Below are positions 47,882-59,690 of a stretch of 64,000 nt of DNA, one piece after another. The translations under genes were made by a program, and so were the position numbers. Source of the stretch: Neurospora intermedia. Taxonomy: Eukaryota > Ascomycota > Sordariomycetes > Sordariales > Sordariaceae. Where the stretch lies: contig BTPP01000003.1 of NCBI GenBank assembly GCA_037102815.1, forward strand, positions 4,650,001 through 4,714,000, in the 5' to 3' direction. Under the pieces are notes generated by a model. The model saw only the letters and a list, made by a program, of their open reading frames with translations. It was not told where the DNA came from and searched no databases. Positions within the stretch are counted from its first letter, which is position 1. Each line of letters begins with the position of its first letter.

Positions 47882-49088
47882 TTCTTCATTTTATGGTCGA
47901 TGTTCATGATCATCACTTGGCAGTTGACGATGATTTGCCATATGGTGGTTACACAACGTCAATTGACAGGAGGTGCCGCATTCTTTGATCGGGGGAGGAT
48001 CAGAAGCATATTTTGGGCCATGTTACACAACAACCATTTTTATCTGGGAATCAATCAGCAACGGTATAATTAAGACAAGGTGTCGAGGCATTGGGCTAAA
48101 CTGGTTCGTAGTTCAATTATCAGCGCATGAGGTGCCTTACATAGAACGCAGTCTTTTTTCAATTCACAAGTCCGTGGTGTTTTGCTGGCGTGAATCAATG
48201 CCTACCGTGTATGGAATATTGATTGCTCGCGATGGGGCTCCATTCAGAGTGTTGGGCGCTCAGTTGGTAAATGATGTCGAATTCTGCGCAGCGACCTGAC
48301 AACGAAGATTCTCGAAGTTGGCGTGATGTGAAATGTTACCGTTCCGTGACAGAGAAAAGTGGAAGTGGTTGAATTGGCAGTCAGATGTCAAACCGAAAAA
48401 GAAAGCACATGATCGCCTGGTGGTGTGGGGCGCCGTCATCTGTAGGGCTGGCTGCCGCTGTCGCCGTTTTTCTGGGGGTGCACGAGCCCCCAAAAACATC
48501 AAGCCAGGGGACCAGCGAGCCAGGGCATTCCACGACCACGATCCCCGGCCTGGATTGGGCACTTACTACGGACCAGGTACCGTGGTCCAATTGGCGCTGT
48601 GTCGGCCGCCGATCAATGCGATAAGCTCTCTCACCGCACTCGTTACGGCGCCGAGTCACTCCATCACCACCACTCGCGTCTTTCTTTGCGGTTTAGCCTT
48701 GTCTCTTCCCCTCCTTCCCCTCTTTACCGAAAAAGTTGCGAAAAAAGAAAAGAAAAAAATATTCACAGACGTCGGTGGACGCGCGAGAATTGTACGGCCA
48801 CTTGGTTCTTATTACCGCGGCTGTCTCTTGAGAGAACAAGACACACACCAAAGGAACCAAGTGTCGACGGTATGAATGCATCGACACGTCTGTCCCCACG
48901 AGCCAACGCATAAACCACCATCTTCAACTACCTCCACTTAATCGAGGTCTCGATCAGGCACTGCAAGTCCGTTGGGCACCACAACCTCGCGCTGGGGCAG
49001 GACTCAGGCATGAAACGACCACCAGCCCCGAAAACTAACACACGAGTATCACGACAATCACTCTCAGTCTACTAGACCCGTAGCTCTA
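47882..49088. other. Intergenic region before the polytopic membrane protein gene
   Basis: About 1.2 kb with no supportable gene. It holds the 3' flank of the SET gene and the promoter and leader of the gene starting at 49089. A 180-codon open frame at 48333 has no recognisable feature and is not called. Confidence 0.6.
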
Positions 49089-51473
49089 ATGGGCGTATTC
49101 GGTTTCTTCTCCAAACCCAAAGAAAACGCCCTCGAAGCCCATCTAAGCGAGTACCACCGCCAACAACGGCCCGGACCCACCCCTCATCAACAGCGCGAAT
49201 CCCGCCGCCGACTTGGAGGGACGAGCAGCGGTGGTGTCCCAACATGGAGCAATCCATCCTCTCGGCCCCCTTCCCGTAGCGCCTCCCGGCTCGGTCGTCC
49301 CCGCAAGGCCTGCCATGCCCACCACAACAGCAACGGCAGCAACAAGGGCCCGTCCACCGCATCGATAGCCGCCGCGCTAGCTGCCCAGCAACCGGGCCCA
49401 CTGCCAAATTTCTTTTCCTTCGAACAGGGCTCCGAGAGCGCACAAGGACGGTACCAGAATGAGTCAACACCTTTGCTTGGGAGGTTTCGGGCCATGCCTG
49501 GGGGCCCTGGGAGGAGGCGGGAGTCGGAAGATCAGACGGGTCTGTTGTCAGCTGGGTGGAGGGGGAGTGTGCACGTGGGCTATGGCGCCTTGATGGCTGC
49601 TGCGACGGCGGAAGATGGGGAATACCACGACAACAGCAGCGAGGATGAAGACGACAGTGAGGGTGATGGGATGTTGGAATACGGGTTCTTCGGCGCGGGC
49701 GCGCTATACGGAACGACATTAACGAGGAGGGTCATGGTGAAGAAGCTGAACAAGGCTCGCAGGAGGTTTTATTACACCTGGGTACAACCGAAGGCTTCTG
49801 AGATCAGGAGGGTGGTAGAGCATTGGTGGAGCCGATGGTTTGTCCTAGTAGTATTACCGGCCGTTCTGGTAAGTTGGGAGAGTACAAATCGCCCCGAGAT
49901 CAGGTTTGGGGAAGTGCTGACAAACGATGTATAGGCCGTTGCGTGGTGCGCTATACCATTCCCCCAATATCCAATACCGGGCGACGACGCCGATGACGAT
50001 CGCGATCCGACAAAACCACCATTAGTACCGGGCGAACAACCAGGGCGCAAAACTCCTGGCCACGGAGCGGCGCGGGTGCAGGTCAACTTCTGGTTCTTCC
50101 TCTTCGTCTACTACAGTTTTTACAACCTGACGGCCCTAATATGGATCACCAAGGTCTTCAACCTGTACAGTCTCAACTGGTGGCCCCAGTCTCTAGGGTT
50201 CCCCCTAACCGTCTTCACGATTGGAGTCATATCACTAGTAGCACCTATACCGCTCTACCTGATTCCCGAACTGCGGTGGCTGATTGTCCACAACACAGCA
50301 TGGATTAGCTGGACCTTCGTCATCATGGCCATGCCCGTCACTATCGCTTTTTGCATCCTTATGACCAATGAGCGTCACCTCAAGCTGCGTCATTCTCTTT
50401 CCGAAACCCAGCGCATCTTTACATCATCGTGGTGGGCCGGCGAGTCCGGAAACAACAGCCGCCGTGAATCGATACGGCGGGCCGGATTGATAGGCGCATT
50501 CGATACCGGGGGCGCAGAGCTTGGGTTTGAGGAGGGCCTCAACCGGCGTCCTTCGGTGCCCGTTAGCATAAGGCGCAGGTGGCTCCCGGCGAGCTTTGTC
50601 CGCTTTGTGTGGTTCTGCCTGGCCCTATTTATCGGCCTTCTTGCCTATGTGATAGGAGAGGCGTATGCCGAGATTTACCTGCGTACGCTTCCGCATAACA
50701 ACTTGGAGACCATCGTCTATGTTTATGGATGGGTGTCGACGGTGTATCTTCTCGACGGGCTGACAGGCTGGATTTTGGGTGGCAACGAAGGCGAGAGAGT
50801 TGGAAGCTATCCGTTGAGCTTCATCTTTAAGCTGTTAGTGGCAGTCTCATATTCCCGAATTTAGGCTAACCCTCGCTGACCTTCCAACTCTTCACACAGC
50901 TACTTCATGCTAACTTACCAAACCTACGTCCGCGCCCTATACGCCCGCCTCCGCTCTCCACAGCAATTCGTGATGCTTCAAGTCCTCTCCTCCACCACCT
51001 TGATTATCGTCACACCCATCCTCATGTCGCGCCCCGTCCATTGGTTCCTGACCATCACAAACCTCAGCGGCCAATCCTACGGCTCTTACCAAAAAATCTG
51101 CATCCGAAACGTCTTCATCCGCTTCGTCGCCGAGAACGCGTCCATGCTCGCCTTTTTGGGGAGCGTTGTCATTCTGCACTTCGGCCCGAACAAGGACGTC
51201 TACCCCTACTTCGCTTTCGACGGCGAGCCGGATGACACCTCGGACTTCGACTTCGATCTAACATTCTATGCCTCCAGTATAACGTGGGCGTGTGAGCTGG
51301 CGGCTGGATTCATCGTTTCCGGGCTGATTCGGCTCATCTATGGAGTCAATGTTGTGACGGAGGGAAAGCTTGATTTTGCGGTGTGGCCCGAGTTGCTGCC
51401 GACGAGTGTGGCGGTGGTGTTGCATGTGTTGCAAAATATGCTGTTTTCCATTGCTCGGTTGCAGTTTCACTAA
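49089..51473 (+). CDS. Fungal polytopic membrane protein of unknown function (750 aa), three exons
   Basis: Exons 49089-49868, 49935-50833 and 50900-51473 join in frame. Both introns are 66 nt with GTAAGT/GTTAGT donors and ATAG/ACAG acceptors. Residues 1-245 are hydrophilic, with basic Ser/Arg-rich and acidic (about 180-192) parts. About 10-11 hydrophobic segments follow, near 250-268, 312-335, 348-370, 383-403, 481-504, 517-541, 556-575, 583-602, 638-655, 681-708 and 724-746. A loop of about 75 residues (404-480) carries RRESIRRAG. No transporter, channel or enzyme signature was recognised, so I give no function. The N-terminal STPLLGRF resembles acidic dileucine sorting signals used for vacuole targeting, which is only a hint. 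Coding status is strong: long frames, clean introns and coherent topology. Confidence 0.85.
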
Positions 51474-54400
51474 GCTCGCTATTTGTTGTTCGATTGGTTG
51501 AATGGATTGATACCCCTTGAAGAATGTTGGGAACGTTAAGGACGGGAGCGGACGAGGCGAATATTGTCGAACGTGGTGGGCCTGGAGAAGTTATCGGGCT
51601 GGGATGGCATCAGTCGCGCAAGTTTGTGTGTGCTGGAGTACCAGTTCGGTCGGTAACACGACGCCGTCTAAGCGATTGTTACTGCGGAGAATCGACAGGG
51701 GAAAGAAAACGAAGGGCATAGAAGAAACGGGCAAACGGATGTGGACCATGACGCGGATGTGAGGAGCTATCCATCAAGAAGCTTCCCGAATACCGCTCTT
51801 CACTTCCTACACCAGCCATCTCCCACACACTTCGTGCGCGCCCACAACACAGCACAACCACCTCACTCCGCGAGCACAAAAGAAACAAACAAGATGTCGT
51901 GTGTTGGCCGGATAACAGAAGTGACGAGAAGAGAGAGAGTGGTGGGGTCCGTCATACGACGTCCTTTTTAGCGAAGAGTGGTGTGGGATACGCGCGGGAT
52001 TTATATTAATCGGTATAGATGCGGTTTGATTGCGTGCTGCGGCCGTGGTCATCACTGTCACAGTCACAGTATCCGCTGGGTTCATCGCGCGGAAAGAGGG
52101 CCCAGGCCCCAGGACCGTTCCGAGCGGCCATGGAGATGGTGGTCACACCACATCCGTGACACAGGCGAACCCGAAGCACGTTATATAACAAACAGCCATT
52201 GGATACACCACACACACACACACGAAACGCAACGAAACCAAAAACGCACGACACGACATGACGGTACAGGTACCCCACGTTACAAGAAGTATGAATGAAA
52301 GACACAAATGATTTTCACGAAAGACGTGAACCCACAACGCCGCCACGACAGCATTTTTCAAACGGAAAAGCAGGCGTCATTTTGTCGCGGCGCAAAGAGC
52401 TACAATAAAAAAGCACGCATGCACAAGATGGACAACTACAGGACCGCTTTGAACTGTACAATACCCGCGATGCTCCCTTCGTGGCAACCCATGTTTCCAG
52501 CTAGAAATTGAAGGGTTAGAGATAGAAATAGGAGATACCACTGTAAAGTGAAATAGAGAGGAGGAAAAGGGGGGCATTGAATAACCCTTCCCCCGATTAG
52601 AGCAGATCGATCATATAGCATTTTTTTCCATACCATTCAGAAGTTGCTGATACCACACAATTTCCTGATCAAGTAGCCTACTCTCCCCGTGTCCGTAGTA
52701 AGGTGTGATATGTAACTGTTCAGGGTACTTGTTCCGGGATGTAGTGGGCAAGGATGGTGATGCGCGGTAAGGTAAGGTGTGTGGTGGTGTGTGGGTGTGT
52801 ATGCCATTCATTATGCTAGTTAGGGATACGAGAAAATATGTAGGAGAGTGAGTGTAGGTGAGTGAGTGATGTATCAAATTTCAAACCCATTTTTTGTCAT
52901 GTTTTTCAGCATGGCATGCTTGGTTCACTAAAGCACCTATGTCCGGAAGCACAACTATATTGAACTTGGGCTATGCACGCTCCTTGGCATCTCTATGTGA
53001 GGTAAGGACAGTCTAGAAGTCTTATAATTAGTCATAGTCTGCTTCAACTTGGATTTCTAGTGACATTGTGAACTGGCCACGGCTTACTGTAGGTAGTCCG
53101 AAACAAGGCGCAAAGCCAAAGAGGACAGAGAGAACCTTGATGGTCAAGGTCATCATTGATTGTGAGCATTTTTCTCATTGACGTTAATGTGTTCTCCGTA
53201 GGCCCCCGTTCTTCATTTTTTTTTTTTTTTTCTTGATCATTGAATACGCCGAGTGAAACTTCTGCGTACCAGCATTTCGACTGTGCCTTTTTATTATTAT
53301 TATTCATACTTTACTCCTTTTTTTTTTCTTCTCATCATTATTATCATTCATCACCCTTTCCTTTCCTTTCTTTAATATAAATAAACGCACACCGAAAATG
53401 AGCCCCAACTATGGATGGGGATTCGCGTCGGAACTTTTGATGAGGAAAACTCGAAATAATAGTACCTACCTACCTATGACCTAGACGACAGACAAATCGA
53501 TGTCTTGTTCGATCATCCCCCATCGATGAGCTAGTACCAATCGCTGAGGTAGTAATTGGATCAGTGACGGACGGGTGATGAAAACCAATTGTGGTATTTT
53601 CTTTCTCGCCATTTTCTTTTTCGTTCTTCTCTCTAGTGTGATTCTTTTGTGTTTGTTCATCTTTCCCTTGGTAAATATTTTCTTCTCCCGCTCTCGTTTC
53701 TTGGATGAATCTGTATGATATAATCTACCCGCGAGTCAACCCTTCCAGAAAGCCCTCGCAGTCACCGAGACCATTCCGGCCAAACAACCTACATATGTAT
53801 GTGCAAAAGTCTTCGAACGTAACATGCTTGTTTTGTCTTATAAGGTTCCACGCATCTATCCGTCGACGTGCAGGAGGAAAGAGGACAGTTTTCCGCGCTG
53901 CGATGCAGTGCAATCCATCCCAACAACCCATCAAGCAGCAGCATGTGGGGGATGTTTCAATGCCAAGACGATGTTGCAGTATCTAGAGTGATCCGGAGCT
54001 CAACAGCGAAGGGTATGTACGTACGCGGAAAGGGAAAAGAGGAGGGGTGGAAGAGGCGCGTGTGCATGGTGGACGAGTGGTGGGTGTTATATTTTATGCA
54101 TGTGTTTCCATAAACACTTTCGAGATTGCAACCACTGTTTTCCTGGACGATGCCAGCCACAACAAAGCTGAAGATGTGTGTGAGTAGGCTTTTTTTTGGG
54201 TGGGTATTCCCGGTAGGCAGTGCAGTGGATGTTATCTGAAGACAGATGGCAGTTATAACTAACTCACAGCCTCTATCGGCTTGATGATGATACCCAGATA
54301 GTGTCAGGGGGAGGCAGTGCGAGAATCTTGTACGACTCTCACTGGGTGATTGGACACCGTATATCTGTTGGTCAGCCCAGCTTCTGGCGGCTGAGGGAGA

Positions 54401-54529
54401 CAAGCCATGTTTCGCTGTGTATCGGAGCAACATATATACTGGCGTCTATAGATCACTTAACTCAAGAGGAGGCGAGGATATAATTATTAGTATAGCCGTG
54501 GGTTACGAAAGGTGTGCTGGCGGCGTCCC
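51474..54529. other. Intergenic region, no supportable gene
   Basis: About 3 kb of AT-rich DNA with CA repeats near 52203, T runs near 53218 and 53318, and CCTACC motifs near 53465. The open frames are short and unconvincing. The left end should include the 3' untranslated region of the membrane-protein gene. Confidence 0.55.
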
Positions 54530-55051
54530 TTATGACTGAAGGTCTCTACCCATTCCCCTTGAACTGCAACACCAGAACCCGATATTCGGACACATGGGTA
54601 CGGCGTCGCCGGACTGAGCGAGTTCACTAGTGTTCGGTTCCAGAATGGCGGCGTAAGGATAACCATGTCTAGTCATGAAGAATATGGCTCGCTCGGGGAG
54701 TCCTAGGGAAGGGGACCTGGTTCGGATGGGAGTGAGGAGAGTTACCTCGGCGTGGATCTCGAAGAGGGACGTCAAGGGGTGACGGCGTGGATCGAAAAGC
54801 CATGAGGAGGTGAACGTGTGGCGGTCAGGATGTTTTTGCTGGGTCGGGTATCGCTCATCCCGCAGGCTAATCAGGGGGTTGCCGGCAGGAGTCCTGGGGT
54901 TACCGGCCTTCTAGAAATCTTGGCCCCGCGCTTAGGTAAAAGAGCGCCATGTCCGTATCCATACCTCTACGTTCACTACTGTGTAGCTAGTGTCGAGCAG
55001 AAGAATGCCGAGCATCTGTCGCAGATGTTGGCGAGAATTTCCCATCGTCAT
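54530..55051 (-). CDS. Candidate spliced gene, hypothetical protein (about 155 aa)
   Basis: Not visible as one open frame. A minus-strand exon (55051-54965, or from a splice acceptor at 55080) reads MTMGNSRQHLRQMLGILL... and ends at a GTATGG donor. A 54-nt intron ends with TTTCTAG at 54911, and the second exon (54910-54530) runs on in frame for 126 codons, with protein-like composition (SSWLFDPRRHPLTSLFEIHAE). The donor, acceptor and frame all agree, which random DNA rarely does. The exon may be internal: upstream DNA has CATGCAG at the acceptor position and KKKRAR in frame, and a minus ORF at 56053-56247 could belong to a 5' exon. I recognise no domain. It could equally be a decayed gene or a chance match. 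Confidence 0.35.
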
Positions 55052-55080
55052 CTCCCGTGCTCGTTTCTTTTTGCATCGTC

Positions 55081-57070
55081 CTGCATGAGAACTTGTTAAT
55101 TATGTTGGCCAATGGAGATAGCACGGTCACTCGAGACTGTGTGACTACAAATACAACGCGGCTACGGGAGCATTTGTGGGTGGTGTACTATCAATCCAGA
55201 TGAGTAAAGAAAAACCCGTCCGGTGGGGGCTTGTTGGTAGGAATGTGAGACTAGACGCCTTGGAGGAGGTTCTCACCCCGCAGCCACAACATAACTCTAG
55301 GCCAGTGAGAGGGCGATGTTGGGGCATCTGGTTGTCCATAGGATACCGCACGATATTGAGAAGGTGATGTGATTCATGAATATGAATGGAGAAAGAAGGC
55401 GTTGCCGTCGTTACAGACCAGTACGGGGAGGGCTCGTTGCCATGCAGCTGTTGTGCTGTACAGGGATGGTACGTGATGCACTGCAGTGCATGCCGCGCTT
55501 TCAGCCCAAGATTACACTTTGCAGTAGCCTACCACCGCAGTACCTTAGTGTCATTGCGCGGATAATGACGGGAATTTCGAGAGGTAAAAACTCGAATAGC
55601 CTCCAATCCACAGCTGCTCGAATCAATGGCTGCCTGCTGCTCGTTGCTCTTTCTTTGTTTCGTGAGTGGCACTTGTCTTCGTCGTCTTCATTGATGCATG
55701 TTCAGGAAGGAGCGCGGATGGGAATTTGGCTTCCTTGTCAAGCGAGAACGAAACACACGTGCGTACAGCAGGAGGCAGATGGGGTTGAACTTTCTAGTTT
55801 TCTTGGCCACCCCGAATATCCGCACCTTTTACCCCACCTTTTCAGCGAGCAAGGTCCCCCAATCGGCCAAAGCCCCTCGCTGGTTACATGGACTCAGGGC
55901 AGCCCCTCTTCGGGCAGTTCTCACGCACGCACCTCATCGAGCTCACACACACTCCATCACAATCCGTTACACCCAGCCTGCCTGTTCCGAGGTCATCATA
56001 GTTTTCTTTTTGGCAGTTTACTCGTCATATTTCGAATCACCACTTGATTGTGCTACCAGAAAAACGATATGTCGCTGGCCCGCTGTACGTGATTGGGCGG
56101 CACGTCAACACCGGCCGACGTTGATAAGATGATGAACTCGTCTCCATCAGGGTCCAGAACCTCGACACTGCGCAACACATCCAAGGGGTAAATCCCCTCC
56201 ACCTCTAGTATGTCCAATGTCAGGTACATTCGGCTATCTCTCGCCATGGTTCATCAAGCTGTTACGCTGCCGGTTTTACAACGTCTCGGTGATATAGCTC
56301 CGTGATAGTAGAGGGGAACCTCTATGGCTGATGCCGGTGACCGTTGGGCGATACTGCGATACTATGTATCAGCCATTCAGACGAACATTGAGGGTCTCAC
56401 CGACTCCACTCTACGACGGGCCCCGGACGGTGCCGCGGCTCCATTCACCTCTTTCCGGCTACCACCGGACCCGCCCATTTTAGCATCTCTGTTTTTTTTT
56501 TTCACTGAGGTCGCCGTCGTGCGTGTTTGCGATTTGCGCCCGCTTGTTCTCCTGGTCGATAATTGGATCCCCTTCGCTTCCCCGCCGTGTCCCTTTTTCC
56601 CTCTCTCTCTCTTTTCCCTTCTTTACACCGCTCGCCATTCTTGTGAATTTTGTACGTACTTTGAACGTCCAGTCCGCTCACAGCAGTTCCGAGTCCCCTA
56701 GGTAGGTCCAGACAATCCCGTCCATTCTCTATTCACACCCACAGCAGCACGCATACCCAGCACGCATCGGCACCCACCAAGAGCAACACCCCTCGTCTCG
56801 TCCCCGGCTCGCGTCTGCAGCCCGCCCTATCATTTATCACTCCTTACATACACCCTTGAGCTTCACCCCCCCAACACTTCGGTCCTTTCCCGCGGCCGGA
56901 ATCTAGGTGGCCTGTCACCGCAGCGGCGCAGGCTGCCATTAGGAGAAGTCATTGTCTGACACCACCCGAACGCTTAGGTTGCTTTAGCCAGCCCTCCTTT
57001 ATATCCCACATAGATAGGCGCGAGCCGTCCAGAACCTCTTTCCCCTCTTTTCTCTCTTCTCTCTCTCATC
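55081..57070. other. Region upstream of APRT, mostly unassigned
   Basis: Contains a small minus-strand ORF (56053-56247, ATG start, 64 aa, MARDSRMYLTLDILEVEGIY...) with protein-like composition that may be a real exon. It also holds the promoter and leader of the APRT gene, with CT-rich stretches at about 56590 and 57035-57070 just before its ATG. No other feature is supportable. Confidence 0.45.
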
Positions 57071-57898
57071 ATGAGCGCCAACGCCGAATCTGCCCCCCAA
57101 GTGGCAGACCTTGTTTCCAACACCGCCAACACGCAATCCACCGTCAGCCAAGATGCCGCGGGACTCGAGTCCTCCTCCTCCCCCGCCGCCGCCGCCGAAC
57201 TCGCCAGTACAAAGGTAAAGCTGATGGCCGCCTTGAGGTCGTTCCCCGACTTCCCCATTCCCGGCATCAACTTTATCGATATCCTCCCCCTCTTCCAGGA
57301 CGTCAAGACCCACGAGGCCCTCCTCGTCGCTCTCCAGCTCCAGATCGAGCTCTCCCACCAGAAGCCCGATGTCATTGTCGGTCTCGATGCCCGCGGCTTC
57401 CTTTTCGGCCCCTCTCTTGCCTTGAGAATGGGCGCTAGCTTCGTCCCCGTCCGCAAGCAGGGCAAGATGCCCGGTCCCTGCGTCACTGCCGCCTACGAGA
57501 AGGAGTACGGCACCGACTTCTTCCAGATGCAGGATGGCGCCATCAAGCCCGGCCAGAAGGTTCTTATCGTTGACGATATCATTGCTACTGGTAAGCATTA
57601 TGCGCCCACTTTTTCTTTCTTGGCAATCGCTTCGTGATGTCCCATCTTTTTGCTCTATCACGCCAATCCCATCTCAGCGATACGCTGGATCCTGGCCTCG
57701 CCCCATTGGCAACCTTGCAGTTCAATTTGGCTCACATCGATTTTTACAGGTGGCTCTGCTGCTGCCGCTGGCGAGCTCGTTAAGAAGCTCGGTGGTGAGA
57801 CGATCGGCTATCTCTTCATCCTCGAGATTGCTTTCCTCAAGGGTCGTGAGAAGCTCGGCGGTGTTCCCGTCACCACTCTTCTCGAGACCGACGAGTAG
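57071..57898 (+). CDS. apt1: Adenine phosphoribosyltransferase, two exons
   Basis: Converts adenine and PRPP to AMP and pyrophosphate in cytosolic purine salvage. Exons 57071-57590 and 57750-57898 join within the PRPP-binding motif at ACTG/GTGGC, giving 222 aa. The type I phosphoribosyltransferase signature VLIVDDIIATGGSA lies at about 164-177. Upstream are the conserved SFPDFPIPGINFIDILPLF, GLDARGFLFGP and VRKQGKMPG segments, all expected in APRT. The catalytic core matches the usual 180-190 residues; the first roughly 45 residues form a Ser/Ala-rich extension that could be disordered. The 159-nt intron has a GTAAGC donor and TTTTTACAG acceptor. The ATG follows a CT-rich leader and is the first in the region. 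The gene is unlinked functionally to its neighbours. Confidence 0.96.
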
Positions 57899-59690
57899 AC
57901 TCAAAGAACCATATCGGATTCATCACGACTTGCATTTACGTCCAGAATTTACGCTACCGTTATACCCAATGTCTTATGTCGCCGGCCTTATACATCAGGC
58001 AAACATTGGCCCCTCAGGATCTACGACTCTCTTTACAATTCTAGCTATCGATATACGCCCTTCCGACACACGATTTGGATCTAAACGGGGAAGAAGCCAG
58101 AACGTTACAAATTCGACGGTCGCGATTTGAACATCGACGGAACACTGGGGCGTCGGCAAGCCAACGGAGAGATACGGTTGAGTTCTGCTCTCAGATGCCA
58201 GTCAAACAAAAGTTGGGACACGAAGGATTGGGGACTTTGGTTCTGCATTTACCTGGCGTTCGGGTGCGTTACAAAAAAGTGGGGTTCAATGGAAGGTATC
58301 AATGGTTAAAAGCCAACCTTCGGCCGTGAGAGAGGAGGATGCCATTGAGTAAAACCGTTTGTCTTTTTTTTTGTGGGCGCATGACCTATAGACCGTTAAC
58401 TTCACGTCGAGAAAGTGAGGGTGAAACTATTGCAGCATTGCAAAGATCATCTGCCATTGCCTAGGCCCTTTCGTTCGCTACGAAACATGGCCGTCTTGCT
58501 ACTTGTTTCTGTGCTACATACCCGACTGTCTGAAACACGCAAAGCTTATCGCAACATTCTCACTGTGACATGTCTACAGGGAGCCAATGCAGGAACACCG
58601 TAACCAGGACGCTGAGCAGTTACAGCAGTACAACAGCGGTGTTTTTTTTCTTCTTTTTTTCTGCTCCTCTTTTACGAGGGAATGCCTGCGGTATCGCCAT
58701 TTATGACGACTTTGTGCGGTGACAGCTCTATATCGCCCTCAACAAAACCAAAGATTTCCAAAATCTTTTTTGAAACACCAATCGCTCGTCCATAGCAACA
58801 CTTGGGGGATCATCCGATTGGCTAATTCCGATTATCAACAAAATGTCGAAGTGGGTATCAATCCCCAACTGCAGGTAATCATTACAGGAAACACCACAGA
58901 GACACCATGTTTTTCTATCGTATTGGCAATTGGTGCCGTGCAGCTGTGCCCAGGGTAATAACTGCCTCTTAGGCAGGACGGAGGTCCACGACTACGAACT
59001 TTCCCAAGAAAAGGAAGGGGTGTCCAGGTCCAGACTACAGAACCATTCGTTGTACTTCGAAGCGACAAAGTGTACCTGCATCCGTCCCCCCAATGGCCAT
59101 TGGAGCTGGAGGGCGTCGTACGCATTAAGTACGCACAAGGGGCGTGTGCATACTTGCTGTGTGATTGTATGCCTGCCATATGCCATATGCTGTATACACC
59201 CTGCTTTTCATCCATACTCCGTTCGAGGCGAGGCATCGTGAGAGAATGTTTTCTTTGGCTCATGATATCGGCCAAAACTACACACGAGTCATCCTGATTG
59301 GAAAGCACTGATTGAAACTGAAGCAATTGTTGTCAAAGTAGGTCGACTCAATGCCCTAGCGTATGTACAGGAAACATGCAACCGCATGGGAAAGTTACAG
59401 CCAAAAGAAGAAGAAAAAAAAAAAATGAGAATAATGAAACGAAATGCTATAATAATCTATATACTCGCCCATCTTCCGAAACCACCCCATTTTTGACATG
59501 CTCTCCTACAACGCTGTATATGCAAACAATCTGCGTCGCTACGTAGGTAATCATCAACCCCTTCTGTTCACTGCACTATAAAATCCAACTCAACCTAAAC
59601 CCAACGCTCCCCTTCTCTCTCTCTCTCTCTCTCTTAGCTCTTCTCGGTCGGCAAAAAAAGAAAAAAAAGAAAAAAAAGAAAATCAAAAAA
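57899..59690. other. Intergenic region between convergent APRT and Mnl1-like genes
   Basis: About 1.8 kb holding the 3' ends of two convergent genes. It contains T-rich and A-rich runs near 58360, 58645, 59408 and 59655 and a CT dinucleotide run near 59617-59635. No coding sequence was recognised. Confidence 0.65.
59617..59635. repeat. CT dinucleotide run
   Basis: About nine CT units in the 3' flank of the minus-strand Mnl1-like gene. Confidence 0.8.

Noticed and set aside
55376-56047. 223-codon plus-strand frame
   Set aside because: No domain and irregular composition; it overlaps another open frame and lies opposite the candidate minus-strand gene region.
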